Assembly (NCBI RefSeq): GCF_013456555.2
Contig: NZ_CP059154.1
Span: 868,001 to 932,000 of the forward strand
Length of the DNA: 64,000 nt
From: Natrinema zhouii
Lineage (GTDB): Archaea > Halobacteriota > Halobacteria > Halobacteriales > Natrialbaceae
Reading direction: 5' to 3'
The notes under the pieces are model-generated. The model saw only the letters and a list, made by a program, of their open reading frames with translations. It had not been told where the DNA came from and did no database searches. The position numbers and the translations under genes were made by a program. Each line of letters begins with the position of its first letter. The first letter of the stretch is position 1. Below are positions 1 to 9,837 of this stretch, one piece after another.

Positions 1-1
1 T

Positions 2-785
2 CACCCCGCGACCGGCGCGGTGATCTATGGCCCATCGGGCGCGGGCAAGACGCATTCGGCCCAACTCATTATCTCCTGACTTATCGACGCTGTTCACGAG
101 ACCGCTGAGAGAGATACCGGGTGCTTCAAGCCGACAGTCGCCAGCGTCAACGGACCGGTGAACGTCACGACCACGCATATCGACTGTTGGGACCATAGCT
201 CCGCAACAGCGATTTTGACGAAACTCCTCGCCGGGCTTGGCGAGACGCGACTGGCGAACACACCGAGTTACGAGCTGGTCGACACACTACGGAATCGTCT
301 CGAGCACCCCTATATCGTGATCTTAGACGGGGCCGGCCAGATCGCCGACGACAACGTGCTCAAGACGTTGCACAAAATCCCCGAGGTGACGCTGATGTGT
401 ATCGTCAACGAGTATCGGCCCTTTTTGCGCTCGCACGAGATGGGCATCGAATCCTGGCTTGAGGAGTATACGGATATCGAGTTCGAGGCCTATACGGAGG
501 CCCAGTTACAGACGATTTTCGAGGGGCGCATTGAGCATGGTGTCGCAGACGGCGTCGTGCCTGACGAGATCATGGCATTCCTTTCGGAGGGCGATCGACA
601 ACCTTCGGCGCAGCGTCTACGAGGTGCGCGACCGTGGCATGGACACTGTCACGCTGGCCGTCGTGCACGAGGTCGTCCCCGAGACCGAGAAGGAATTGAT
701 CTACACGACGTTCTCGAAGTTGACCCGTGACCAGCGGGTGCTGTACGAGATCCTGGTTGAAGACGGGGGCGAGAGTCAGGTATAG
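2..785 (+). pseudogene. Broken Orc1/Cdc6 replication initiator, left-truncated by the window
   Basis: The translation opens with a Walker A loop (GPSGAGKT), and further on VILDGAGQIADDN occupies the Walker B position, as in archaeal Orc1/Cdc6 AAA+ initiators. Three defects are visible. The window cuts off the N-terminus. A TGA at 77-79 interrupts the frame just after the P-loop. Near 585-600 the frame shifts by one, and the homology (AIDNLRRSVYEVRDRG... LTRDQRVLYEIL) continues in another frame to a TAG at 783-785. The winged-helix end also looks short, since an intact family member has about 400 residues. Many haloarchaeal replicons carry spare orc genes and decayed copies are common. A full-length gene with sequencing errors is possible, but two separate lesions argue against it. 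Confidence 0.75.
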
Positions 786-1024
786 TCGCCCGATGCGTTT
801 TGTCTGGGTCTGCGTTGGTCGTAATCGACAGTCGTGGCTCAGCAGGTCCAGACGGAAGATCAGTTGTGTGCGTCAGTTCGTTCTGATCGATTTGGGTACT
901 ACTGAGATAATCAGCACGGGTGTTCGACATACAGAAATGATTTATCCCACATAGATATTATTTTTAATCTCGTAGACATATTCCTCTCTGGCAGCGTAGC
1001 TGCCCCTAATGCCCGTCTGCGTGA

Positions 1025-1804
1025 TTATGTCGTGAACATATTATATGCCAGATGTACAGATGCCCCAACTCGTTTTGTGAGAGCAATCGGGGCCTCGGTT
1101 ACGGACCAATCCATAGTCAATAGCGCTCTAAATCCGATAGAGGTATTGTGATAAAAGCTTCTCGAGGGTGAAAAATTTCGGCCTCCTCTGCTGGTGCGCT
1201 CGATCGTTTGGGTGAGCGGTTCATTGATGTTCATTAGCTCCCAATTTTTTGCCAGTCGGATCATAAGGTCATAATCGCCGAATGGCCGCCTTCGATAGCC
1301 ACCAGTTGATGCAACAGCCTCAGATCGCAAGAGAACAGTAGTATGATGAAGTGGATTGGTTCGAATTGCCATCCATTTGAGTTCGTCACCTGTGGGTGCC
1401 TCAAGCTCTCGGACTACCTCTCCTGATCGATCTCGAAATCGTAGCCCAGTTCCAACAGCTGCGGCAGCGGGATTCTCATCCAGAACCTGGACTTGTTTCT
1501 CGAGTTTTCCAGAGAGCATCTCTGAATCAGCATCGAAGATAGAGAGATATTCCCCGTTGGCAGCGTTGCAAAGAGTATTATATTGAGACATTAGCCCATT
1601 TGTATCGGTCAACAGTCGGAGATCCGGGGCTATCTGGGATTTCACGATGTCGGTTGTATCGTCCGATGAACCAGCATCACACACTATTATTTCATAATCA
1701 GAAAATGACTGGGATTTGACTGAATCGATCGCACGTTGAATATTCTCTTCTTCATTGAGGGTTGGAATGAGAACACTGACACGAGGGGAAGCACTATCAT
1801 CCAT
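1025..1804 (-). CDS. Family 2 glycosyltransferase
   Basis: A 259-residue GT-A fold enzyme. It starts with the typical N-terminal strand and loop (SVLIPTLNEEENI), followed by the nucleotide-binding IIVCDAGSSDDT and a DxD-like metal site, FDADSEM. It should transfer a sugar from a nucleotide- or dolichol-linked donor to a growing glycan at the cytoplasmic membrane. No membrane helices are obvious. It is transcribed away from the next glycosyltransferase (start 1918), and the 113 AT-rich bases between them must hold both promoters. Donor and acceptor cannot be read from sequence. Confidence 0.85.
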   Translation of the reverse strand: MDDSASPRVSVLIPTLNEEENIQRAIDSVKSQSFSDYEIIVCDAGSSDDTTDIVKSQIAPDLRLLTDTNGLMSQYNTLCNAANGEYLSIFDADSEMLSGKLEKQVQVLDENPAAAAVGTGLRFRDRSGEVVRELEAPTGDELKWMAIRTNPLHHTTVLLRSEAVASTGGYRRRPFGDYDLMIRLAKNWELMNINEPLTQTIERTSRGGRNFSPSRSFYHNTSIGFRALLTMDWSVTEAPIALTKRVGASVHLAYNMFTT

Positions 1805-1917
1805 ATAAGAGATGTCACAGATTACTACTACTTAAACAGATACTTTGAGAAATTTCTCGAGCGCTAATGAGCCTACCGAAACTCAGTAATTGATAGAGCT
1901 GAAATCTAATCCAAGAG

Positions 1918-2955
1918 ATGAACGAGATGGGGCCGCTCGCAGTGTTCGTCGGTTCGGCGTCGGCACCGAATGTCCGTCGTGTTCTGAAAGATATCGCATC
2001 GATGGTACCAGTCGATCGCGATATCATCACAACTGAACGCGACCTCGCAACTGTAACTGGTTTCGAGGTTTTTGGCGTAAACTCCTCCGGAACATACCGC
2101 GGTGAAATCCAAGCGCTCGAGCAGTATCTCGATACGCATGATCCCAATGTCCTTCTGCAGATTACCCGTCCACCGACTCACGGAACGATTGCCGGCGTTC
2201 TTGCACGTCGCCACGACGTTCCATTCGTCTATCGCTATAGCGGTGATCGGTTTTACGAGTACCGTGTTGCCAGAGGCAGTGATCGACTCAAGGCATTCGG
2301 GCTCGGCGCTACACTCGGACGACTCCCAATTCGGCTTGCAACACGCCATATCACGCTCGGACCGACCGGTAAACGCCGGTTGATCGCTCGCGGCGTCTCC
2401 CCGGACCGTATCACGATCCTCCCGCCGACGGTGGATCCAACGCGATTCGATGACCCAGATCCGGTCTCTCTCGACGTTCCCCGAGATCGAACGGTCGTCC
2501 TGTTCGTCGGCCGACTCTCCCATCTCAAAGGTGTCGACACGCTCGAGCGCATTATCCCAGAAGTACTGAATCAACGGGATGACCTCCAGTTCGTCTGTGT
2601 CGGCGACGCCGAACGAGAACTGGACCTCCCACAACATGCTCGCGATCACGTCTCGATCATCGGACGCGTTCCACCGGACGCTGTACCGAACTACATGGCC
2701 ACGGCCGATCTCCTCGTTCACCCGTCCTTGACCGAAGGCGTCCCACGCGTCCTGCTCGAGGCGCTTGCCGTCGGGACACCGGTTCTCGCTCGCGACGTCG
2801 GCGATGTCGCATCGGTGACTGACAATACTTTCAGGACCGATACGCAACTCGTCGTCAAACTCATGCATCTCGAAGCTCTCCCGCTCGACGATGTCGCACC
2901 GTTCACTCGCGAACATCTCGCGCCCGCTTATCAGCGCTTTTTCGAACACTGGTGA
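1918..2955 (+). CDS. Family 4 glycosyltransferase (GT-B fold)
   Basis: 345 residues with the GT4 C-terminal Rossmann domain: VVLFVGRLSHLKGVDTL, then FVCVGDAE, and the donor-binding stretch HPSLTEGVPRVLLEALAVGTPVLA carrying the E-x7-E pattern. The N-terminal acceptor domain is less conserved. The start is the ATG of NEMGPLAVFVG; an in-frame ATG lies three codons on. It is followed after 38 bases by the phosphodiesterase at 2994 on the same strand, so the two are probably cotranscribed. Likely role: adding a hexose to surface polysaccharide or S-layer glycan precursors. Confidence 0.85.
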   Translation: MNEMGPLAVFVGSASAPNVRRVLKDIASMVPVDRDIITTERDLATVTGFEVFGVNSSGTYRGEIQALEQYLDTHDPNVLLQITRPPTHGTIAGVLARRHDVPFVYRYSGDRFYEYRVARGSDRLKAFGLGATLGRLPIRLATRHITLGPTGKRRLIARGVSPDRITILPPTVDPTRFDDPDPVSLDVPRDRTVVLFVGRLSHLKGVDTLERIIPEVLNQRDDLQFVCVGDAERELDLPQHARDHVSIIGRVPPDAVPNYMATADLLVHPSLTEGVPRVLLEALAVGTPVLARDVGDVASVTDNTFRTDTQLVVKLMHLEALPLDDVAPFTREHLAPAYQRFFEHW

Positions 2956-2993
2956 ACAGATAGCTTTTCCCGTTCCGAGATAAACGCCAACCG

Positions 2994-4526
2994 ATGACTA
3001 CGCGGCCCACCATCGTCTTCGGTCTCGATGGCGCACACTACGAATTGCTCGAACCTTGGATCGAAGCGGGACACCTTCCGAACATCGAACGAGCAATCGA
3101 TAGCGGCATCAGTGCGGATCTCGAGTCCGTTCTGCCGCCGGTAACGTCGCCAAACTGGAAAGCCTACGCGACTGGAAAGAATCCGGGTAAAATCGGGATC
3201 TTCTGGTGGGAAAACATCGATACTGACAATCGTCGAGTGCACTATCCGTCGAACCGAAAGCACGTGAATACGGAGTTCTGGGAACTCATCGCTCGAGACG
3301 AACCTGTCGGTGTCCTCGGTGTCCCGACGACGTATCCACCGAAAGACGTCGATTCGTTTCTCGTCTCTGGCCCGCCAGATGGAAAAAACACCGGCTATGC
3401 GCATCCATCCGAGCTCGAATCCCGTCTGGATGAAGAGTTCGACTATCGCGTCCGAAAGCACCACCGACTCGACGGCGAGCGAGAGGCGGCCGCAGAAGAG
3501 ATTCTCGAGCTGATCGACAGTCGGTTTACGGCCGCGGAAATGCTCCGAAGTGAGCACGATGTCTCGTTTCTGCAGGTGACGACCTTCTACATTAATTCCC
3601 TACAGCACTACCTCTGGGACGACGAATACACGCTTCAGGGGTGGCAAATCATTGACGAACACTTAGGCCAGTATCTCGATGGTGACTTCAACGTCGTCCT
3701 GATGAGCGATCACGGTTCAAATCCGATCCGAACGGTCTTTCATATCAATGCATGGCTCGAAGCGAACGGGTATCTCGCGACGGATACCGACGTTGCTGAC
3801 ACGTTCTACCGCGCCGGTATCACGAAAGATCGACTGATTCAGTTGACTAACAAGCTTGGACTGACAGCGTTAGCAAAGCGAATTGCTCCGCGGAAACTAC
3901 TGCAGTACTTGCCGGACAATACCGGTGCGGTAAACAAGGAAGGGAAAACGGACGCAGTCGACTGGGAAGCGACCGATGCGATCGCCAGTGGACAAGGTCC
4001 GATCTATCTGACCGCTGATCGCGGGACGACCGAGTACGATCGCATTCGAGATCAGTTGCAGGCCGAACTCGAGTCGACGACCGACCCCGACGGAAACGCG
4101 ATTTCAGATGCAGTCTACAAAGGCGAAGAAGTATATTCGGGGTCTTATGTCGATGAATCGCCTGATCTGGTTATCGATCAGACGACAGGCGCGCACATCC
4201 CGGGTGGAATCGGACGTGAGGAGATATTTACTAAACCGACCGAAGAAGGATGGCGAGCCGAAAACAAACGCCAAGGCTTGTTCGTCGCAACGGGACCAGA
4301 CTTCGCCGGCGGAACCCATGATCCAATTTCGATTCTCGATCTCGCCCCGACGCTGTTACATCTTCACGACCGACCCATCCCCGCGGACATGGACGGAACA
4401 GTACAACAATCGATATTCGATCCGGATAGTGACTCAGCACGCAGAGAAGTTCGGACAGAGCACATCTCGAAGCGGAAACAGGAGCGGGCACGAATCCGTG
4501 TCGTCGCGGCCGACCTCGACCTCTAA
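2994..4526 (+). CDS. Alkaline phosphatase-fold hydrolase (type I phosphodiesterase / nucleotide pyrophosphatase)
   Basis: 510 residues of the alkaline phosphatase superfamily. The first metal aspartate is in VFGLDGAHYELL and the second metal site is in VLMSDHGSN. Members of this superfamily hydrolyse phosphodiesters or transfer phospho groups using two zinc ions and a Thr or Ser nucleophile (probably in the TSPNWKAYATG segment). Inside a glycan cluster it could trim or transfer a phospho-linked group on a sugar chain, which is inference. The stop codon TAA ends at 4526, and the stop of the opposing small gene begins at 4527, so the two converge with no gap. Confidence 0.8.
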   Translation: MTTRPTIVFGLDGAHYELLEPWIEAGHLPNIERAIDSGISADLESVLPPVTSPNWKAYATGKNPGKIGIFWWENIDTDNRRVHYPSNRKHVNTEFWELIARDEPVGVLGVPTTYPPKDVDSFLVSGPPDGKNTGYAHPSELESRLDEEFDYRVRKHHRLDGEREAAAEEILELIDSRFTAAEMLRSEHDVSFLQVTTFYINSLQHYLWDDEYTLQGWQIIDEHLGQYLDGDFNVVLMSDHGSNPIRTVFHINAWLEANGYLATDTDVADTFYRAGITKDRLIQLTNKLGLTALAKRIAPRKLLQYLPDNTGAVNKEGKTDAVDWEATDAIASGQGPIYLTADRGTTEYDRIRDQLQAELESTTDPDGNAISDAVYKGEEVYSGSYVDESPDLVIDQTTGAHIPGGIGREEIFTKPTEEGWRAENKRQGLFVATGPDFAGGTHDPISILDLAPTLLHLHDRPIPADMDGTVQQSIFDPDSDSARREVRTEHISKRKQERARIRVVAADLDL

Positions 4527-4721
4527 TTATAGATACCCCAAGTCCTCGAGACGATCCTGAACGTCTTCGTTGGCTCCAGCGTCGTCTTCGGACTCTAGTT
4601 CATCGATTACAGTTTCGATGATAATAGTCGTATATTCTTCAGGCGAATCGAAGTTGTGGCGATTCGATCGGCGCACCACTTGGTCGTATACTTCGTCATC
4701 GAGGTCAAGCGTAAGCTCCAT
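4527..4721 (-). CDS. Small acidic ribbon-helix-helix-like protein beside the phosphodiesterase
   Basis: 64 residues. The N-terminal MELTLDLDDEVYDQVVRR looks like a strand followed by a helix, as in RHH/CopG-type proteins. The C-terminus ends QDRLEDLGYL, which resembles the terminal motif found at the end of many sulfatases. Its location, back to back with an alkaline phosphatase-superfamily enzyme, makes a functional link plausible but unproven. It is either a DNA-binding regulator or a protein partner; the sequence does not decide. Confidence 0.6.
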   Translation of the reverse strand: MELTLDLDDEVYDQVVRRSNRHNFDSPEEYTTIIIETVIDELESEDDAGANEDVQDRLEDLGYL

Positions 4722-4745
4722 AGTCGTATCGTCGTCTCAATCGGG

Positions 4746-5510
4746 TTAGTGGTTTTGTTCGGCCATTCTCGTCTCGAACTCGTCAATCGTAACTGGGGTA
4801 GTAAACTCGCTTACTCTCGCGAGATACCGCTCGACACGCCCCCGACGAGAGCGGGAAGTAAGATCGTAATCGTGGAGCCCGACCATGAGATATGGTTGTT
4901 CAGTGGCCAATATCCGCCACGTCGCGATGTAACAGGCGATACTCCGGAAACTACTCGCGAGTAGTGCATCGATAGAAAGAGGGAGCGTCTCCACGTTCCA
5001 TGGAAGGAATTGGCTTCGGAAAATCGACGAACCAAACACAGATAGTGGAAGTTCGACCACGTCATGAGATGTATACGGTGCACACGGATCGACTGGCCGG
5101 TGTGATGCATCGAATTCAAAGCCTGTCGCAGCAAGTGCCCGAAGCAGGTCGTCAGAAAATGACCACCGTCCTGCGCGGAAGGTTTGGGGACGTTCTCCAA
5201 GATTTGACTCGAAGACAGCAATACCTTCTTCAAGGAACGATTCGATAGCGTCTTGTCCGTATTCCCCGAGCCAATCGGAATCGCCACCTAAGCGTCCAGG
5301 ATGAATATGCAAACCGACGGTGTGGTCGTCGTCAATCCACTGTTCAACGGTCTCTGTCCGCTCTCTAATGACTTTCGGCGTAACGAACATCGTCGCAGGA
5401 AGCGATAAATCAGCCAGTACCTCATCGAGTATATCCACGCTGTGGCAACTCCCGGTTTCGACGACGCCTTCGACATCGATAGTGACGAGCAACGGTGTTC
5501 GGTTTGTCAC
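4746..5510 (-). CDS. Polysaccharide deacetylase family protein
   Basis: 254 residues with the NodB fold. The first motif is TIDVEGVVET, where the aspartates act in catalysis and metal binding. The second is GLHIHPGRLG, giving the H-x3-5-H metal ligands. RAGRWSF and GLHDYDL cover later motifs. It removes N-acetyl groups from, or otherwise processes, amino sugar polymers. Its start overlaps the stop of the upstream glycosyltransferase (5507) by four bases, so both are translated from one minus-strand operon. Predicted soluble, without a signal peptide. Confidence 0.8.
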   Translation of the reverse strand: MTNRTPLLVTIDVEGVVETGSCHSVDILDEVLADLSLPATMFVTPKVIRERTETVEQWIDDDHTVGLHIHPGRLGGDSDWLGEYGQDAIESFLEEGIAVFESNLGERPQTFRAGRWSFSDDLLRALAATGFEFDASHRPVDPCAPYTSHDVVELPLSVFGSSIFRSQFLPWNVETLPLSIDALLASSFRSIACYIATWRILATEQPYLMVGLHDYDLTSRSRRGRVERYLARVSEFTTPVTIDEFETRMAEQNH

Positions 5511-6625
5511 GCCTCGATCGCCCCCAAAATCTGGTTCGCAAACTGTTCCATCGAGTATTCCTCAAGCGTATTTACATCGAGTTCTCGAGTTCGGTCGAGT
5601 GATGCCGATTGAATTGCTTTGGAAAAGTCCTCGACAGGAGAGAGATGAAGCCGGGGGTGTTCGACCTCAGTAAGGATTCCGACAGGCGTTGCAAATACAG
5701 TACAACCGAGTGCGAGTCCTTCGAAAGCGACTGTCGGATACGCTTCAGTGTGAGATGGCAGCAGTAAGCCATCGGCAGCGTCGATTAGCGATAATGTCTT
5801 TTCGTGAGACAATTCTCCGCACATCGTTACGCGTTCGTGCTCCTCGTGGCGATCAATAGCGTTCTGGACGGCTTCGCGCTGTGGTCCACCGCCGATTATG
5901 ACGAGTTGATATGACTGCGGAAGTTCGTGGAGCACATTGACTGCAGCGGGAACGTTCTTTTCTTCACTCAATCGACCAGCTACGACGAGCAGTTGTTCGT
6001 CAGGATCGGCGTAGGTCGATCGAATTTCCGCTTCCTGTGCATGCTCGTGTGCGGATCGAATTCTATCATCGTTTAGTATACCGTGGATGAGTTGGACATC
6101 CGCTTCTGATCGTTCTGCGATTAAGTCCCTGATGGCCGGAACACGGCAAAACACGTGGTCGCCCATACCGTGTGAGAAGTTGAGTCGTTCGAGGGCGAGT
6201 TTGATACTCGATTGTGTCTCTGGACGCATCGATGGCGTATATCCGACGAACGAAAGGCTCGGAATCCCGCGCTGACGACCGAGCGCAGCTGCGACCCAGT
6301 GAAGCGTATTCGATGCCGAGTAGACAGCATCGAACCGCCGGCCACGAGCCCACCATTGTAACCAACCGAACAATGCCCCTGAGTGGACGATCCGTGTCGC
6401 AGTCGATATCGATGATGCTGGTGGAAGCGACGAGGGATGAGAAGGGAACGGTCGAGTAATCTCAATATTGTCGACGAATTCGGAGACCGGCGTGTCCGGG
6501 AGACGGGGGGTAACTACAGTAACGTCGTGTCCACGCTGCGTGGCAATCTGTGCAAACCGCCACCGGGCGTGCGCCCCGCCACTTACGCTCGGATAGAAGT
6601 CCTCAGTGAGGACGAGAAGATGCAT
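5507..6625 (-). CDS. Family 4 glycosyltransferase
   Basis: 372 residues from the ATG at 6625 (MHLLVLTEDFYPSVSGGAH). An in-frame start exists upstream at 6793, but that extension is hydrophobic, AT-rich and unlike the family, so it was left out. GT4 marks are the N-terminal GGA loop, LLVVAGRLSEEKN in the middle, and PSHTEAYPTVAFEGLALGCTVFA as the nucleotide-sugar site. It overlaps the downstream deacetylase by four bases, implying translational coupling and a shared pathway. Confidence 0.85.
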   Translation of the reverse strand: MHLLVLTEDFYPSVSGGAHARWRFAQIATQRGHDVTVVTPRLPDTPVSEFVDNIEITRPFPSHPSSLPPASSISTATRIVHSGALFGWLQWWARGRRFDAVYSASNTLHWVAAALGRQRGIPSLSFVGYTPSMRPETQSSIKLALERLNFSHGMGDHVFCRVPAIRDLIAERSEADVQLIHGILNDDRIRSAHEHAQEAEIRSTYADPDEQLLVVAGRLSEEKNVPAAVNVLHELPQSYQLVIIGGGPQREAVQNAIDRHEEHERVTMCGELSHEKTLSLIDAADGLLLPSHTEAYPTVAFEGLALGCTVFATPVGILTEVEHPRLHLSPVEDFSKAIQSASLDRTRELDVNTLEEYSMEQFANQILGAIEA

Positions 6626-7030
6626 ATCGGTGCCTATCCAGAGCGTATATTTGGGTTTTTCTTCTTCGATTGGAAGGAAAACATATGTGACGGATATATG
6701 TACAGTAAATAAATGTATAGCTGAGCTATTTATTAACGGGAATGTTGTTGCAGTGGACGGATTGAGCAAAGCATATAGAGAGAAGGCCAACAAGGCAAGT
6801 AGGAAGCCGAGAGACGAGATTAGGAGAAACAGCGTCTCTTCGATAGGCAGTTTCCTTCAACAGGGAGGAATACATCTCGCTCAAGGCCATTTAGAACCCC
6901 CCAAGCGAAAGAACACGAAAATGAATATAACTCATCCAATGTTAGTTATCGATGAACAAGTATTCGGTGGATCAGTATCGCAGGAATATCCGACTGTTGC
7001 CATCAGTGAATCGAGTAGGTGGTAGGCAGT
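6626..7030. other. AT-rich intergenic stretch between divergent glycosyltransferases
   Basis: About 400 bases with lower GC than the flanks and several in-frame stops in every frame. No gene is convincing. It must contain the divergent promoters for the genes at 6625 (minus) and 7031 (plus); AT-rich runs such as taaataaatg near 6706-6720 are candidate TATA regions. Confidence 0.5.
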
Positions 7031-8122
7031 ATGAACGTCCTTCAGGTAAGCAAGTTCTATGCTCCTCATGTTGGTGGGATTGAGCACGTCGTACAACAAC
7101 TGGCGGAAGGACTCGATAACCACGGACACGACGTAACTGTCCTCGCATCTGCCCGGTACGGGAGCGGTACTCGAGAACATATTAACGGAATTCCAGTTGT
7201 AAGGACTAGTAGCCTCGGTACACTCCTATCAACACCACTGTCTCCGACATATCCGATTCGACTACACGAATTAAACGACGTTGATATCATCCATATTCAC
7301 TTACCGAACCCACTAGCGACCGTTAGCGAACTACTCGCCAACCAGACCGACGCTTCTATCTTTGTGACCTATCACAGCGATATCGTCCGGCAACAGATTG
7401 CTGGGCGAGTTTATCAACCGATTCTCCACCGATTCCTCGATCGTGCAGATCAAATCATCACTACATCTCCTAGGTTACGAGACAACTCTGCGGTCCTTTC
7501 TCAATACCGTGATAACTGTGCGGTTGTTCCACTATCTGTCTCACTTGATGAGATGTCTAATCCGCTATCAAATTCACCATCGATTGATATCGACGATTCC
7601 ATCGTCCTCTTTGTTGGACGGTTGAACTACTACAAGGGTGTCGAGTACCTGATTGATGCAATGTCATCTGTCGATGGGACACTTCTCGTTGTCGGTGACG
7701 GCCCACGTCGACAGAAACTCGAAACGCAAGCTGCAAACAGCGATGCATCGGTCAAATTCCTCGGACGTGTCGATGACGCGACGCTGGAAGCTTGCTATAC
7801 GGACGCCGATGTGTTCGTTTTGCCATCGGTCGAACCCAGTGAAGCGTTCGGTATTGTCCAACTCGAAGCGATGGCTCACGGACTCCCCATAGTGAATACG
7901 AACCTCCCAACTGGGGTGCCATGGGTTAGTAAACACGGTGAAACCGGGTTAACAGTCCCACCACGCGACAGCGATGCCCTCGCCAGCGCGATCTCAGAAC
8001 TTCTTACCGGTGATAAACGCCGCCAACTCTTCGTTGAGAACGCTCGCAATCGAGTTCTGGAAATGTTCCTTGAGGACAAAATGATAGAATCGACAATAGA
8101 ATTATACAAAAGGGCGATATAA
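7031..8122 (+). CDS. Family 4 glycosyltransferase
   Basis: 363 residues from ATG 7031 (MNVLQVSKFYAPHVGGIEH); a GTG four codons upstream is possible but less likely. It has the PHVGGIEHVV acceptor-domain loop, IVLFVGRLNYYKGVEYLI and LLVVGDGPRRQKLE in the second domain, and PSVEPSEAFGIVQLEAMAHG as the donor site with the E-x7-E pattern. Lower GC and codon use distinct from the housekeeping genes agree with an island of transferred surface-glycan genes. Confidence 0.87.
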   Translation: MNVLQVSKFYAPHVGGIEHVVQQLAEGLDNHGHDVTVLASARYGSGTREHINGIPVVRTSSLGTLLSTPLSPTYPIRLHELNDVDIIHIHLPNPLATVSELLANQTDASIFVTYHSDIVRQQIAGRVYQPILHRFLDRADQIITTSPRLRDNSAVLSQYRDNCAVVPLSVSLDEMSNPLSNSPSIDIDDSIVLFVGRLNYYKGVEYLIDAMSSVDGTLLVVGDGPRRQKLETQAANSDASVKFLGRVDDATLEACYTDADVFVLPSVEPSEAFGIVQLEAMAHGLPIVNTNLPTGVPWVSKHGETGLTVPPRDSDALASAISELLTGDKRRQLFVENARNRVLEMFLEDKMIESTIELYKRAI

Positions 8123-8177
8123 TATTCAGACCTAGTACGATAACAGTGTCCCTACTTCGGATCTCGAAAATCCCATC

Positions 8178-9671
8178 TCAATTGCTAGAAGCGAACTCTC
8201 TAATATCGGATACCACTTTCCAGATCTGCCGGATCACGATCGTAACGTCGAACCAGAACGATTGACTACGGACGTACTCGAGATCGTACCGGAGTTTCTT
8301 CGCGGGCTCGTGTCCGGTAACGTCGTTGATCTGAGCGAGTCCCGTCAGCCCTGGTTTGACGAACCAGCGCTTACTCCAGTCGACGCCGTCGTTCTGAATT
8401 TCGGTATCAAACTCCGGTCGCTCGGGTCGTGGACCGACGACGCTCATGTCGCCGACGAGGATTGACCAGAGCTGCGGGATTTCATCTAGATGCGTCTGCC
8501 GCAGGATACGACCGATACGTGTCACACGTGGGTCGACGTCTCCAGCGTCTTCTTCACTGATCTTAGCCCCCGTCTCGGACTCCGCGTTCTCGATCATACT
8601 CCGGAACTTGTACACAGGAAACGATTCGCCGAATACCGCAGTTCGATCCTGCTGGTAGAAGATCGAGCCGCCGTCCTCGAGCTTGATCACCACCGAAATC
8701 GCGGCGATAAGTGGTGCGAGTACCACGAGCGCGGGCACGGCAAACGCAATATCGAAAATCCGTTTGAATAGGTGATCCAGCGGATCCCACGGCTCGAGGT
8801 CCACGTCCACGAGTTCCCCAATGTCACCCTCGGAGACCAACACGCTCTCGGCGTACTCTCGGTGAACCTTAGCCTTCACACCGTGTTCATGACAGGCGTC
8901 CAGCGCCCCGAAGAACTCCGCGCGGTCAGCGTTCCGGAACGCGAGTACTACGGTGTCAATATCGTACGCGACGAGTACGTCCTCGAGCCGTGAGAGACCA
9001 CCGAGCCGAGGCAATGCGTCGAGTGCGTTGAGCGGCTCCGAACCGTCCTCGAGCTCAGCGGTCGCATCGTGTCGAAACTCGACACCACCATCGGCGATCG
9101 CCTCGCTATCCATGTTCGACATGTTCCGCAGTTCATCCCGAACGTCGGTGATCGTCGGGCAAAGGTAGCCAATTATGGGTGCATCGACAGCAGGTGAAAC
9201 GAGATCGATCTGCTCGGGATCGTCACCGACGATCAGCGTCCGACCATCGGAGTCGTTCGGCCGGGCCCGAATCAGGAGGAACCAGGCGGGAAGCGCAACC
9301 GAAAGCGACCCGACGATCATCACGAGCGTCGCTCGGGGCAGGCGATGCGACCACTGGAAGTAACCCAGCGTCGCCAGCGCGAGCCCGCCGACGAGGACAC
9401 GCTTCTGAACGGAGAAGACCGTGTCGAGGATCCGACGCGGCCGCGGCTTAAATAGCGGCCAGACTGCCCCCGCGATCGCGAGGACGCTCAACGCCAACGC
9501 CCACTGAAGTGACGAGCCGCTGAGGATGGTCGGCTCGAGACGATCGAACAGTGGAACGACCGTGGTAAAGAGAGATTGAGTGACCGAGTGATTAGCGACG
9601 AGCACGGCGACAACGACGAGAGATGCCGTTCCGATTGCGCTCGCGAACCGATACCGCCACCCGGTAAGCAT
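8178..9671 (-). CDS. Polyprenyl-phosphate glycosylphosphotransferase (bacterial sugar transferase family)
   Basis: 497 residues from ATG 9671 ([14 protein letters not shown]); the open frame runs 51 codons further upstream, into sequence that looks non-coding. The N-terminal third has about four hydrophobic segments. A nucleotide-binding-like middle domain follows ([11 protein letters not shown]), then the catalytic domain from about residue 300: a membrane anchor ([20 protein letters not shown]), [28 protein letters not shown] and [11 protein letters not shown]. Enzymes of this type start glycan assembly by moving sugar-1-phosphate onto a polyprenyl phosphate at the membrane. Confidence 0.9.
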   Translation of the reverse strand: MLTGWRYRFASAIGTASLVVVAVLVANHSVTQSLFTTVVPLFDRLEPTILSGSSLQWALALSVLAIAGAVWPLFKPRPRRILDTVFSVQKRVLVGGLALATLGYFQWSHRLPRATLVMIVGSLSVALPAWFLLIRARPNDSDGRTLIVGDDPEQIDLVSPAVDAPIIGYLCPTITDVRDELRNMSNMDSEAIADGGVEFRHDATAELEDGSEPLNALDALPRLGGLSRLEDVLVAYDIDTVVLAFRNADRAEFFGALDACHEHGVKAKVHREYAESVLVSEGDIGELVDVDLEPWDPLDHLFKRIFDIAFAVPALVVLAPLIAAISVVIKLEDGGSIFYQQDRTAVFGESFPVYKFRSMIENAESETGAKISEEDAGDVDPRVTRIGRILRQTHLDEIPQLWSILVGDMSVVGPRPERPEFDTEIQNDGVDWSKRWFVKPGLTGLAQINDVTGHEPAKKLRYDLEYVRSQSFWFDVTIVIRQIWKVVSDIREFASSN

Positions 9672-9837
9672 TGGATAATGGGGTGGAGCTACACACCCAT
9701 ATAAGCTTTGAACTGACTGGTAAAGCGATATACCTCCATATAGTGATTGTGGCCAGTTTGTGATGATCGAGTGCGAATTCCATCCGAAATTGGTCCCGAA
9801 CGCGAAACCAATTGAGAGAATCACGACAGTCAGCGCT

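Noticed and set aside
6626..6793. N-terminal extension of the 5507-6625 glycosyltransferase
   Set aside because: The extra 56 residues are hydrophobic and AT-rich, unlike the family, and the internal ATG gives the canonical GT4 start.
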